From positions 1 to 9,752 of the forward strand of contig QMVB01000029.1 in assembly GCA_003660905.1 (NCBI GenBank): a DNA stretch of 9,752 nt, read 5' to 3'. Source of the stretch: Candidatus Nanohalarchaeota archaeon (GTDB taxonomy: Archaea > EX4484-52). Both the position numbers and the translations under genes were made by a program. Positions 1-6,684 of this stretch are shown piece by piece. Each line of letters opens with the position of its first letter. The stretch's first letter is position 1. The notes beneath the pieces were generated by a model. That model was not told where the DNA came from, ran no database searches, and worked only from the letters and a program-made list of their open reading frames with translations.

Positions 1-2726
1 CAACATTCACAGCACTGGACAACCAGCAATCCACTCTAACCCTCTGGGCAAACGACACAGCAGGAAACACAAACCACACATCCGTAATATTCACAGTAGA
101 TACAATTTTCCCTGCATTTTCAGATTACAAAAGAAACCCATCTCTTCCAAATGAAGACCAGAATATCGAAGTAAACGCAACAATCTCAGAAACTCCGGAT
201 ACTGTAATTTTAGAATGGAACAGTACAACAAACTATACAGTATCTGCGCACAACGGGAATGAATATTATTTCACAATCGAATCAGGAAATTATACTGCGC
301 ATGATGCAGTAACCTATTACTGGTATGCCAATGATTCAGCAGGCAATATAAACCAGTCTGTCCAGCAGTCTTTTATAGTTGCCAACAGGGCTCCTGAGCA
401 GCCAAGTCTAACATACCCTCTGGATAACGAAAACATCTCCTCTGCCAATATCACATTCAAGTATTCCTCAACAGACAATGACAATGAAGATACTATAACA
501 TATTACATTTACATAAACAGCATATTGAACACAACAACTGCTTCTAATTCAACAGGGATAAACTTCTCTGACGGCAGTTACAACTGGTCTGTTACAGCAG
601 GGGACGGCTATAATAATACCACAGCAAGCGATACAAGAGATTTTGCCGTTGACACTACAGCTCCAATATATTCGCACAATTCAACAAATTCAACAATAGC
701 AGGACTGTCAACAGAATTCAGCCTGCAATGGGCAGACAATTTTGCATTGTCAGGATATATCTTCTCCTTTGACAATTGCACCGGGCTGTTTGTAAATGAT
801 ACATTTGCGCTGTTTTCGGGCAGTTGGATCAATGTCACAAAAACAATCAATTCAACAGTTGGCTGCGCAATTAGGTGGCAGGTATATGCAAATGACACAG
901 TTGGCAACTATAATTCCTCAGTTGTTTATTCTTTCGATACAACGCACGGGACCTATTTTCCTCCGCAGCAGCCAGAGTTGAACTCTCCTCAAAGTGGGAC
1001 AAAAAGCATGGCTCTCTCGGTGATATTAAATGTGTCTGTAACTGACCATGACAGTAATTCAATAAATGTGTCTTTTTACAATAATGCAACAGGAGCGCAG
1101 ATCAATTCAACAATAGAAAATGTATCAAACAGCAGTTCAGCAGCAGCAATCTGGTCAGGACTGTCTTATTCAACAATATACTACTGGTATGCTAATGCAA
1201 CAGACGGGACAAATGAAACAAAATCAGATATATGGAATTTTACAACAAAAGCTTATTCTGGAGGAGGCAGCAGCAGTTCCTCTTCAGGCAGCAGCAGTTC
1301 CGGGGGGAGCAGTCGTCCAAAAGACCTATCGCGCGAAAAAGACAAAGTGGTGCTGGAGAACAAAGATCCTATAACAAAAATAGAGATATATCTTGACCGA
1401 CTTGTAGATAACCCTTTCCTTGAATTAAAAAGATACGGCAGTGTTTCTTTTGAAAAGCCGCGGGGAATCATATACTATAATTACCTTTATATAGAAAAAA
1501 AGAATTTTTACGATGCAGTGATATTTAATGCAACAATAGAGTTCAGGGTAAAAAAATCATGGATTTCTGAAAACCGATTATCCGATGCATCTCTTCTTAT
1601 TTATGAAAATGACACATGGACGATTCTGAGAGCAGATCTTTTTGAATCAAAAGAGTATTACAACAAATACAGAATATATGCAAACTCTTTTTCTTCTGCA
1701 TATTATGTAGTTGCCGGTGTCTGCAAGGAAGGAGAAAAGAAGTGTGCAGGCAACAATGTCGAGCAATGCGCTAATGGCGTATGGCGTATATCAAAAAACT
1801 GCACTTTTGGATGCGATGAAAAAACATCTGCCTGCAAAAGGGAATATCTTCCCGGTGAAGAAAAAATATGCTGCATTAGCGGCGAAATAAAATGCTTTGA
1901 CGGGCAATTGAAAGAGTGCAAGGCTGATGAATGGCATTTAATTAAGACATGCGATGGAGGGTGCAATAATACAGGAACAAGCTGCAATATAGGACAAGAG
2001 ATTAGCGAGGATGTGAAGAGCAATAACAAATATTTCATCCTTCTGGTAATGATACTGCTTGGTGCTATGATGCTGCATCTAAAAAAATCACATGGATTGA
2101 TAACAAAGCAGAAAAAAGAAGAAGAATATGATGAAATAAAAGATACGATAAAAAGCAGCCCCTCATTTGTAGATTCGATGAATAAAGAGGATGAGCCTCT
2201 TCCTGAAGAAGCGCCTGTATTTGTTCCTCAGCAGGAAGATGAAACTGTATGCAACAGTCCTGTTGCAGTGCAGATTATTGATGCAACTACAGTTGCAGGA
2301 ATCATGAAATTGATGAAAACTTCAATTGTGCATCCCGGCGATGCAGTCAGCGAGGGCAGAATACAGGCGCAGGCAGTAGCAGAACGACGGCTGAAAGAAA
2401 TATATAAACAAAATCCGAAATTGTACCGTCAGGCGATTGGTAAGATAGAAGAAGAAATACCTCTACAGCAGGAAAGCAAAGCAGTAATCCACAGTCCTGC
2501 TGAGGTAAAGAATCTTGATGCAAATACAGTTGCAGGAATTATGAAATTGATGAAAACTTCAATTGTGCATCCCGGCGATGCAGTCAGCGAGGGCAGAATA
2601 CAGGCGCAGGCAGCCGCAACACGACGGCTGAAAGAAATATATAAACAAAATCCGAAATTGTACCGTCAGGCACTAGGTAAATTTGAAAAGAATAACCTCA
2701 AGGATGACGATTCATTTTCATTGTAG
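1..2726 (+). CDS. Large secreted/surface protein with Ig-like modules, PGF-pre-PGF domain and cytoplasmic tail (5' partial)
   Basis: The frame is open from base 3 to the TAG at 2724-2726, giving 907 residues with no in-frame stop, so the N-terminus and signal peptide lie left of the window. Counting from base 3: residues 1-418 form about five Ig/FN3-like modules (recurring YYWYANDSAGN / FTVDT patterns) with some thirty N-x-S/T sequons, as expected of a glycosylated exterior. A Ser/Gly linker spans about 419-440. Residues 446-573 match the archaeal PGF-pre-PGF domain (YNYLYIEKK, FRVKKSWI, a W-I-L-R-A segment, then VVAG). Two Cys-rich repeats (573-660) of the form C-x(n)-C-x-G-x(n)-C-x(n)-W-x(n)-C-x3-C follow. 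One membrane span lies at about 677-693, then KK and roughly 210 charged cytoplasmic residues containing a tandem duplication. The TTG at 525 is internal, not the start. Role inferred: cell-envelope protein, adhesin-like or sensor-like; ligand unknown. Confidence 0.85.
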   Translation, partial: TFTALDNQQSTLTLWANDTAGNTNHTSVIFTVDTIFPAFSDYKRNPSLPNEDQNIEVNATISETPDTVILEWNSTTNYTVSAHNGNEYYFTIESGNYTAHDAVTYYWYANDSAGNINQSVQQSFIVANRAPEQPSLTYPLDNENISSANITFKYSSTDNDNEDTITYYIYINSILNTTTASNSTGINFSDGSYNWSVTAGDGYNNTTASDTRDFAVDTTAPIYSHNSTNSTIAGLSTEFSLQWADNFALSGYIFSFDNCTGLFVNDTFALFSGSWINVTKTINSTVGCAIRWQVYANDTVGNYNSSVVYSFDTTHGTYFPPQQPELNSPQSGTKSMALSVILNVSVTDHDSNSINVSFYNNATGAQINSTIENVSNSSSAAAIWSGLSYSTIYYWYANATDGTNETKSDIWNFTTKAYSGGGSSSSSSGSSSSGGSSRPKDLSREKDKVVLENKDPITKIEIYLDRLVDNPFLELKRYGSVSFEKPRGIIYYNYLYIEKKNFYDAVIFNATIEFRVKKSWISENRLSDASLLIYENDTWTILRADLFESKEYYNKYRIYANSFSSAYYVVAGVCKEGEKKCAGNNVEQCANGVWRISKNCTFGCDEKTSACKREYLPGEEKICCISGEIKCFDGQLKECKADEWHLIKTCDGGCNNTGTSCNIGQEISEDVKSNNKYFILLVMILLGAMMLHLKKSHGLITKQKKEEEYDEIKDTIKSSPSFVDSMNKEDEPLPEEAPVFVPQQEDETVCNSPVAVQIIDATTVAGIMKLMKTSIVHPGDAVSEGRIQAQAVAERRLKEIYKQNPKLYRQAIGKIEEEIPLQQESKAVIHSPAEVKNLDANTVAGIMKLMKTSIVHPGDAVSEGRIQAQAAATRRLKEIYKQNPKLYRQALGKFEKNNLKDDDSFSL
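2254..2682 (+). repeat. In-frame tandem duplication (237-bp period) in the surface-protein tail
   Basis: Copy 1 (about 2254-2445) and copy 2 (about 2491-2682) are offset by exactly 237 bp, or 79 codons. Their shared core encodes TVAGIMKLMKTSIVHPGDAV and continues through SEGRIQAQA to RRLKEIYKQNPKLYRQ. From 2291 to 2374 the DNA differs at one synonymous base (atc/att); outside this there are only a few changes (V/A, E/T, I/L, T/N). Such nucleotide identity points to a recent duplication or gene conversion. The unit is cytoplasmic, since it follows the membrane span. I do not recognise the domain; it looks helical and basic towards its end. Confidence 0.9.
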
Positions 2727-2749
2727 AAGTAAAATAAGATTAAGTGCTT

Positions 2750-3148
2750 TTATACGACAACCCTTGCAATCTTCCCAATTACCGGAAATCTTTCGATTGC
2801 CTCTTTCGCAACAACAGATTTTATTTCTTTTCCCTTTGGCTCATATTTGTCGTCCACAATTACTGCTGCATTATCTTCAAAACGGACATGAACTCCATTG
2901 TGGCGAAGATACGGTTTTTTCAGCCTCACAACAACTGCTTTTACAACTTCGTGCATTATTTTTTGCTTTCCTGCAACAACAGAGCATATAATTACAGAGC
3001 CTATTCCTGCTGAAGGAATCCTGTTTTTTACGCCCCTAAAACCTTTTACTGCAATAACATTAAGTTTTTTTGCGCCGGTATTGTCTATGCATTTTATCTG
3101 TGTTCCTATCAAAATGCCTCTTGTGTTTTTTATTGTTATTGTCTTCAT
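2750..3148 (-). CDS. rpl14: Large-subunit ribosomal protein uL14 (L14)
   Basis: The 132-residue protein is full length for archaeal uL14, which binds 23S rRNA at the subunit interface near the factor-binding site. It reads GTQIKCIDNTGAKKLNVIAV, followed by the basic KGFRGVKNRIPSAGIGSVI segment (about 35-53) and a C-terminal AKEAIERFPVIGKIARVV, all characteristic of the family. The ATG lies one base after the uS17 stop, so the two are co-transcribed and probably translationally coupled; AAGGAT just upstream could act as a weak Shine-Dalgarno. In most archaea uL24 follows; here the next thing is the 3' end of the convergent surface-protein gene, 23 bp away. Confidence 0.97.
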   Translation of the reverse strand: MKTITIKNTRGILIGTQIKCIDNTGAKKLNVIAVKGFRGVKNRIPSAGIGSVIICSVVAGKQKIMHEVVKAVVVRLKKPYLRHNGVHVRFEDNAAVIVDDKYEPKGKEIKSVVAKEAIERFPVIGKIARVVV

Positions 3149-3149
3149 T

Positions 3150-3494
3150 TTAATCCTTATTCAATATGTCTATGAGCACAAATTTCTTTGTCTTTGAAAT
3201 CGGTCTGCATTCTGCAATTTTGACTAAATCTCCTTTCTTGGCACTCAAACATTCCGGGATGTGAGCGTACAATTTTGTTTTTCTTCGCTCATAAACCTTA
3301 TATTTTTTTAATTTATGAAGATATCTCATTTCAACAACTGCTGTTTTGTCCATCTTGTCGGATACTACAACACCCTCAAAAACATTTCCTCTTATTTTTA
3401 AGGTGCTGTGGAAAGGGCAGTTGCTGTCATGGCATTCCTCTTTTGGCTTTACATTTACCTCAAGCCCTATATTTTTTATCTTTGCTGCTGCCAT
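3150..3494 (-). CDS. rps17: Small-subunit ribosomal protein uS17 (S17)
   Basis: The 114-residue protein is of the archaeal type. It has the N-terminal extension with CHDSNCPFHSTLKIRGNVFE (about 21-40), then VVSDKMDKTAVVE, a basic KLKKYKVYERRKTKLYAHIP stretch and the family signature GDLVKIAECRPISKTKKFVL. uS17 is a primary 16S rRNA binder in the small-subunit body. It is first of a two-gene unit with uL14 and is divergent from the glycyl-tRNA synthetase gene across 78 bp that hold both promoters. uL29 and the RNase P subunit that usually precede it are absent. Confidence 0.97.
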   Translation of the reverse strand: MAAAKIKNIGLEVNVKPKEECHDSNCPFHSTLKIRGNVFEGVVVSDKMDKTAVVEMRYLHKLKKYKVYERRKTKLYAHIPECLSAKKGDLVKIAECRPISKTKKFVLIDILNKD

Positions 3495-3523
3495 AGTATT
3501 TTAATAGTTTAATAAAGGGAAAA

Positions 3524-3533
3524 GCTTTAAAAA
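3524..3533 (-). promoter_or_regulatory. Probable TATA box for uS17-uL14
   Basis: On the minus strand TTTTTAAAGC is centred about 34 nt upstream of the uS17 ATG. An archaeal TATA box sits about 26 nt before the start site, so the mRNA would have a leader of only some 8 nt. It is the best AT-rich candidate on this strand of the divergent intergenic region, but the region is AT-rich overall. Confidence 0.5.
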
Positions 3534-3543
3534 TATGTCTTTG

Positions 3544-3557
3544 GTTTAAAAATTTTA
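3544..3557 (+). promoter_or_regulatory. Probable TATA box for glyS (leaderless)
   Basis: GTTTAAAAATTTTA is centred about 24 nt upstream of the ATG at 3573, which would put the transcription start at or next to the start codon, a leaderless mRNA. There is no Shine-Dalgarno-like sequence before the ATG, which fits. The later TTATAAAT (3563-3570) is too close to the ATG to serve. Confidence 0.5.
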
Positions 3558-3572
3558 CCTACTTATAAATCT

Positions 3573-5066
3573 ATGAAAAAAACAATTACCGGGGCGCAAT
3601 CATTTTGCAAGGAAAAAGGATTTGTCTTCCCTAACTCCCTGCTATATGGAAACGGGCTGGCTGGCGTTTGGGATTACGGGCAGGTTGGCGTTGAACTGAA
3701 AAACAACCTAAAATTCTCATGGTGGTCTCATTTTGTTTACAGGAATGAAAACATAGTCGGCATTGACGCCGCAATACTGTCAAAAAAAGCAGTATGGGAC
3801 GCAAGCGGTCACACGCAGAATTTTGTTGACGCGATTGTGAAGTGCAAAAAATGCAATGCCTCTTTTCGCGCAGATCATTTGATTGAAGATGAACTGAAAA
3901 TCCAGACAGACGGGCTGAGCATTGAAAAAATGAATAGCATAATAAAAAAGGAAAAAATTTTATGCCCCAACTGCAAAGGACAAATGAATAAAGCAGAGCC
4001 ATTCAACCTGCTCTTTGAAGCAAATATAGGCCCTATTGCATCAGATGATTCAAAAGCGATATTGCGACCGGAAACAGCGCAGCTTATTTTTACAAATTTC
4101 AAGGCAGTCCAATTCTCCTCGAGAAAAAAGCTTCCATTCGGCATTGCCCAGATTGGAAGAGCATACAGGAACGAAATATCCCCGAGAAACTTTTTGTTCA
4201 GGTGCCGCGAGTTTGAGCAGATGGAAATTGAATTTTTTCTTGACCCGGCAGATGAATCATGCAAGCTAAAGGACATACCTGAAATGATGAAAGAAAATGT
4301 GCTTGTGTGGACTGAAGAAATGCAAAAAAAAGAGCTGGCGGAAAAGGAATACACATTTGGAGAACTGCTCAAAAAAAAGATTATAAAGGAAAAATGGCTT
4401 GCATTCTGGATTTGGCAGTATATTTCATGGTTTGGGAAGATTGGAATAAAAAAGGAAAACCTGCGAATAAGGCAGCATCTGACAGAAGAACTGTCGCACT
4501 ATTCAAGCCAGACATTTGATATAGAATACATGTTTCCATTCGGGTTCAAGGAAATAGTCGGCATTGCGGACAGAGGGCAGTTTGACCTGACCCAGCACCA
4601 GAACTTTTCAGGTCAAAGCCAGGAGATGATGAACAATAACGAGAAAAAAGTAATTCCGCACTGCATTGAGCCATCCTCTGGACTGGACAGAATATTTTTG
4701 GCTCTGCTGTTTGAAAGCGCAGACACATTCAAGGACGATAGAGGAGAAGATTATACGATAATGCATTTTAAAATCAAAATAGCCCCGGTAAAAGTGGCTG
4801 TAATGCCTTTGGTAAACAAGCTTAAAAAAGAGGCAAAAGAAGTGTATGAAAAAATACTTGAACTTGAAGTGAATGCACAATATGATACAGCTGGTTCTAT
4901 AGGCAAAAGATATGCACGCCAGGATGAAATAGGAACTCCATTCTGCATAACTTTTGATTTTCTATCTTTGGAAGATAAATGCGTTACTCTAAGGGAAAGG
5001 GACACAAAAAAACAGGACAGGGTAAAAATAAAGGATATCTGCAGGGTTTTGAAGGAACGATTGTAA
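3573..5066 (+). CDS. glyS: Glycyl-tRNA synthetase, bacterial-type alpha2 class II enzyme
   Basis: It charges tRNA-Gly with glycine using ATP. The 497 residues show the class IIa alpha2 GlyRS layout: GVWDYGQVGVELKNN with WW (31-51), SGHTQNF (78-84), a possible zinc ribbon (Cys91, Cys94, Cys131, Cys134), LRPETAQLIFTNFK (164-177), motif 2 with PFGIAQIGRAYRNE and CREFEQMEIEFF (188-222), DIEYMFPFGFKEIVGIADRG (316-335), motif 3 IEPSSGLDRIFLALL (365-379), and the C-terminal anticodon-binding domain (about 400-497) with GSIGKRYARQDEIGTPF. WDYGxxGVELKNN, PFGIAQIG and the short length resemble bacterial enzymes (Firmicutes, Thermus, CPR) more than the longer archaeal/eukaryotic form, suggesting ancient transfer. 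The gene is divergent from uS17 and convergent with the membrane-protein gene (2-bp gap). Start ATG 3573 is set by the family N-terminus. Confidence 0.96.
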   Translation: MKKTITGAQSFCKEKGFVFPNSLLYGNGLAGVWDYGQVGVELKNNLKFSWWSHFVYRNENIVGIDAAILSKKAVWDASGHTQNFVDAIVKCKKCNASFRADHLIEDELKIQTDGLSIEKMNSIIKKEKILCPNCKGQMNKAEPFNLLFEANIGPIASDDSKAILRPETAQLIFTNFKAVQFSSRKKLPFGIAQIGRAYRNEISPRNFLFRCREFEQMEIEFFLDPADESCKLKDIPEMMKENVLVWTEEMQKKELAEKEYTFGELLKKKIIKEKWLAFWIWQYISWFGKIGIKKENLRIRQHLTEELSHYSSQTFDIEYMFPFGFKEIVGIADRGQFDLTQHQNFSGQSQEMMNNNEKKVIPHCIEPSSGLDRIFLALLFESADTFKDDRGEDYTIMHFKIKIAPVKVAVMPLVNKLKKEAKEVYEKILELEVNAQYDTAGSIGKRYARQDEIGTPFCITFDFLSLEDKCVTLRERDTKKQDRVKIKDICRVLKERL

Positions 5067-5068
5067 TT

Positions 5069-5695
5069 TCAGTCCAAGTCCTCTTCAAAAACAACCGGTG
5101 GCTGCTCCTCTTTTTTATCTTTTTTATGAAAAAATAATCCCGAACCGATTCTCAATATAAATTCTAAACTGATTATGAATGTCAGATAATATATTAAAAT
5201 TCCTGCAATGGTCGGGATTTGCTTTAAAGTTTCAATTGATTCTGAAAAAGAGAAAAAAGATATATCTAATAAAAATATGCCGAGCAGTGCGAAGGGCAGC
5301 ATTTTGGCAAGATCCTTGGACAAATCCTCATTATAATATGCAGTAACTCTTACTACGCCAACTACAGATATGGAAACCAGCATGATGCTTTCTATAGGCT
5401 GGTTTTTTGCCATAAAGGAAAGCAATACCACAAACACTGCAAACCAGAAAAAAGCAAATAAAGGAAAGAGAAGAATATATTCGATCAAATAAAAAATAAC
5501 ACTCAATGTTTTTATAAATAAAGGATGCTTTGCCCGGTTGTACTGGTTCAGGTTGAGCTTGAAAATATCTTTTCTTGCCAAAAACCTGTAGAATTTAAAA
5601 ATGAAAATAGAATAGATCACCATTACTGCTACGAAAAGCATTAATGGCTTCAAAACTACAAGGGCTTCATTGATATCAAAAGTAATTGCAAACAT
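5069..5695 (-). CDS. Multi-pass membrane protein of unknown function
   Basis: The 208-residue protein matches no family I recognise. It has about five or six hydrophobic segments: residues 15-38 (LMLFVAVMVIYSIFIF), a long stretch 63-94 probably forming one or two spans, 102-120, 131-148 and 163-190. A basic cytoplasmic-looking loop (FLARKDIFKLNLNQYNRAKH) follows the first span, and the C-terminus is short and charged (KKDKKEEQPP, ending in acidic residues). No catalytic motif is visible. The gene is convergent with GlyRS, with 2 bp between stops, and has its own promoter-like sequence, so it appears monocistronic. It resembles the conserved hypothetical membrane proteins common in DPANN genomes; function not assignable. 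Confidence 0.8.
   Translation of the reverse strand: MFAITFDINEALVVLKPLMLFVAVMVIYSIFIFKFYRFLARKDIFKLNLNQYNRAKHPLFIKTLSVIFYLIEYILLFPLFAFFWFAVFVVLLSFMAKNQPIESIMLVSISVVGVVRVTAYYNEDLSKDLAKMLPFALLGIFLLDISFFSFSESIETLKQIPTIAGILIYYLTFIISLEFILRIGSGLFFHKKDKKEEQPPVVFEEDLD
5111..5125 (+). terminator. Possible T-tract terminator for glyS
   Basis: Two runs of six T (5111-5116 and 5120-5125) lie about 45-60 nt beyond the GlyRS stop. Archaeal RNA polymerase can terminate at T-rich tracts without a hairpin. They fall inside the 3' end of the convergent gene, where they encode its lysine-rich tail, so codon usage alone could also explain them. Confidence 0.3.
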
Positions 5696-5713
5696 TATCT
5701 AATATTTGATGCA

Positions 5714-5726
5714 GAAATATATAAGG
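5714..5726 (-). promoter_or_regulatory. Probable TATA box for the membrane-protein gene
   Basis: On the minus strand CCTTATATATTTC is centred about 25 nt before the ATG (5695). This is a good match to the archaeal TATA box and implies a leaderless or nearly leaderless mRNA. Confidence 0.6.
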
Positions 5727-5772
5727 ATTATAGCAAAAAAACACAAAAAATACATTGATATTTTTTATAATA

Positions 5773-5840
5773 TAGCATAACACATAAATAATGCACAAAA
5801 AAAATACAAGCGATATTGATAGTATTTATGTGTTCTGCTA
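5773..5840. repeat. 18-bp inverted repeat, 32-nt loop (hairpin E1)
   Basis: TAGCATAACACATAAATA (5773-5790) is the reverse complement of 5823-5840 with one mismatch (17/18). The loop holds CACAAAAAAAATACAAG (5794-5810), which matches 15/17 the minus-strand loop of the hairpin at 6063-6103, although the two stems share no base-paired sequence. It could be a repeat element or an RNA hairpin in the trailer of the eS4-uL5 transcript. Confidence 0.8.
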
Positions 5841-5879
5841 GTATATTCGACCGCAAAGAGCAGGTGAATATATTCAAAG

Positions 5880-5913
5880 ACGCAATTATCACAACACGTA
5901 ACGCAAATTGCGT
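5880..5913. repeat. 8-bp inverted repeat (hairpin E5) with nested odd palindrome
   Basis: ACGCAATT (5880-5887) pairs with AATTGCGT (5906-5913) around an 18-nt loop, ATCACAACACGTAACGCA. The loop weakly resembles the CACAAAAGTAATACAAG loop of its neighbours. The right half also forms the palindrome AACGCAAATTGCGTT at 5900-5914, so two alternative structures are possible. Confidence 0.55.
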
Positions 5914-5920
5914 TTGAGAT

Positions 5921-6044
5921 TATATCACGCCACAATACTTGCATTTTTTTGTTGTTGTGTGAACTGCAGGGAAACAAGAAAAAAATTCAGGAAGTAGTGC
6001 CTGTCGCAGGGAAACATCCGTGATTACTTTTGTGCCGTGATATA
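5921..6044. repeat. Long-range inverted repeat enclosing 96 bp (E3)
   Basis: TATATCACGCCACA (5921-5934) and TGTGCCGTGATATA (6031-6044) are complementary at 13 of 14 positions, with further G-T/A-T pairs outward. Inside, the left end reads ATACTTGCATT and the right end ATTACTTTTGTG. In the hairpin at 6063-6103 the same two pieces are fused as ATACTTGTATTACTTTTGTG. E3 therefore looks like a copy of that hairpin interrupted by about 77 bp, which carry both GCAGGGAAAC 10-mers. Confidence 0.6.
5979..5985 (-). terminator. Possible T-tract terminator for eS4-uL5
   Basis: On the minus strand a run of seven T lies about 125 nt past the uL5 stop; a run of eight T follows at 5797-5804. Either could end the eS4-uL5 transcript by archaeal T-tract termination. 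There is no G/C-rich hairpin immediately before them. Weak evidence in AT-rich DNA. Confidence 0.25.
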
Positions 6045-6062
6045 GTTGTGTTTTTTGCCAGT

Positions 6063-6103
6063 ATCTCATCCCGTATACTTGTATTACTTTTGTGTTATGA
6101 GAT
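6063..6103. repeat. 7-bp inverted repeat, 27-nt loop (hairpin E2)
   Basis: ATCTCAT (6063-6069) pairs with ATGAGAT (6097-6103). On the minus strand the loop contains CACAAAAGTAATACAAG (revcomp of 6078-6094), shared with the loop at 5794-5810. It sits within 5 nt of the uL5 stop codon, so it would form the start of that gene's 3' untranslated region. Confidence 0.65.
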
Positions 6104-6107
6104 GAAT

Positions 6108-6677
6108 TCAAATGATATTTACATTAAAGTTCTTTTTAAAAAAATCAATTGACTCATTTTGATTTATCTTGATGGACTTCGGAAGTTTCTGTGTTTTCAA
6201 ACTTCTTCTCCTTATTCTGTGACCGCCTCTTGATAGAGTAGTATTCACATTGAAACCAAATATTCCTATAGTGGGATCAAACTGCTCTCCAGGAATGTCC
6301 AGATGCTCTTTTATCCCAAAACTAACATTTCCATTGTTGTCAAAGCATGTTTTTTTAAGATTGTTTTCAATTCCTTTAAGACTTTTAATCAAAAATTGCT
6401 CTGCTTTTTCTCTGCGCAATGTTACTTTTACTCCGATATCAAGCCCTCTTCTCATCCGAAATGTCCTTGCAGATCTCGTTGACTGCGTTCTTGTCGGCTT
6501 TGCGCCTGTCAGTTTTTGGGCAAGTTTATAGACTCGCTCAATAACCTCTCCGCTTTCTTTCAGTCCCATGCTGAATACGACCTTTTCTATTTTTATTTGT
6601 CTCATTGGATTTAAGGATTTGTCTTTCTTGGCTTTTGTGTCTTGTTTTTTTGGTTTTTCCTTGAGTTTTTGTTCCAT
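6108..6677 (-). CDS. rpl5: Large-subunit ribosomal protein uL5 (L5)
   Basis: uL5 binds 5S rRNA and contacts the P-site tRNA in the central protuberance. The 189-residue protein shows the archaeal family pattern: NPMRQIKIEKVVFSMGLKES (23-42), TGAKPTRTQSTRSARTFRMR with RGLDIGVKVTLRREKAEQFL, then GNVSFGIKEHLDIPGEQFDP and GIFGFNVN, and a basic GGHRIRRRS stretch. A Lys/Glu-rich tail of some 22 residues precedes the conserved start; it has no counterpart in the core fold, and an internal Met (residue 25) is the alternative start. The ATG follows the eS4 stop by 7 bp, so the two are one operon. uS14, the usual next gene, is missing. Confidence 0.96.
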   Translation of the reverse strand: MEQKLKEKPKKQDTKAKKDKSLNPMRQIKIEKVVFSMGLKESGEVIERVYKLAQKLTGAKPTRTQSTRSARTFRMRRGLDIGVKVTLRREKAEQFLIKSLKGIENNLKKTCFDNNGNVSFGIKEHLDIPGEQFDPTIGIFGFNVNTTLSRGGHRIRRRSLKTQKLPKSIKINQNESIDFFKKNFNVNII

Positions 6678-6684
6678 AATTTCT

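Larger units (their letters stand above)
5727..6107. other. Gene-free interval with a cluster of inverted repeats
   Basis: About 380 bp between the membrane-protein promoter and the uL5 stop contain no convincing gene. They are filled by several inverted repeats, listed separately (5773-5840, 5880-5913, 5921-6044, 6063-6103), plus a 7-bp one at 5842-5848/5866-5872 and a 15-bp odd palindrome at 5900-5914. The 10-mer GCAGGGAAAC occurs at 5966 and 6006, and ATTACTTTTGTG at 6023 and 6083. The two open frames here (about 60-70 codons) overlap each other and look like chance. uS14 would normally follow uL5 but is not present intact. Confidence 0.75.

Noticed and set aside
525..2726. A TTG start at 525 for the first protein
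   Set aside because: The frame stays open to the left edge and the upstream codons encode the same Ig-like, sequon-rich sequence, so 525 is internal.
3563..3570. TTATAAAT as the glyS TATA box
   Set aside because: It ends 2 bp before the ATG; transcription would start inside the coding sequence. The box at 3544-3557 has the right spacing.
5966..6015. CRISPR-like repeat GCAGGGAAAC with 40-bp spacing
   Set aside because: Only two 10-bp copies, with no longer shared repeat, no third unit and no cas genes.
5765..6111. Decayed uS14 gene after uL5 on the minus strand
   Set aside because: A KKCKYCGVI fragment is followed in another frame by ICVTCCDNCVF, hinting at a zinc ribbon, and uS14 is expected here. 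But the remaining uS14 signature residues are missing and inverted repeats occupy the same bases, so chance is more likely.
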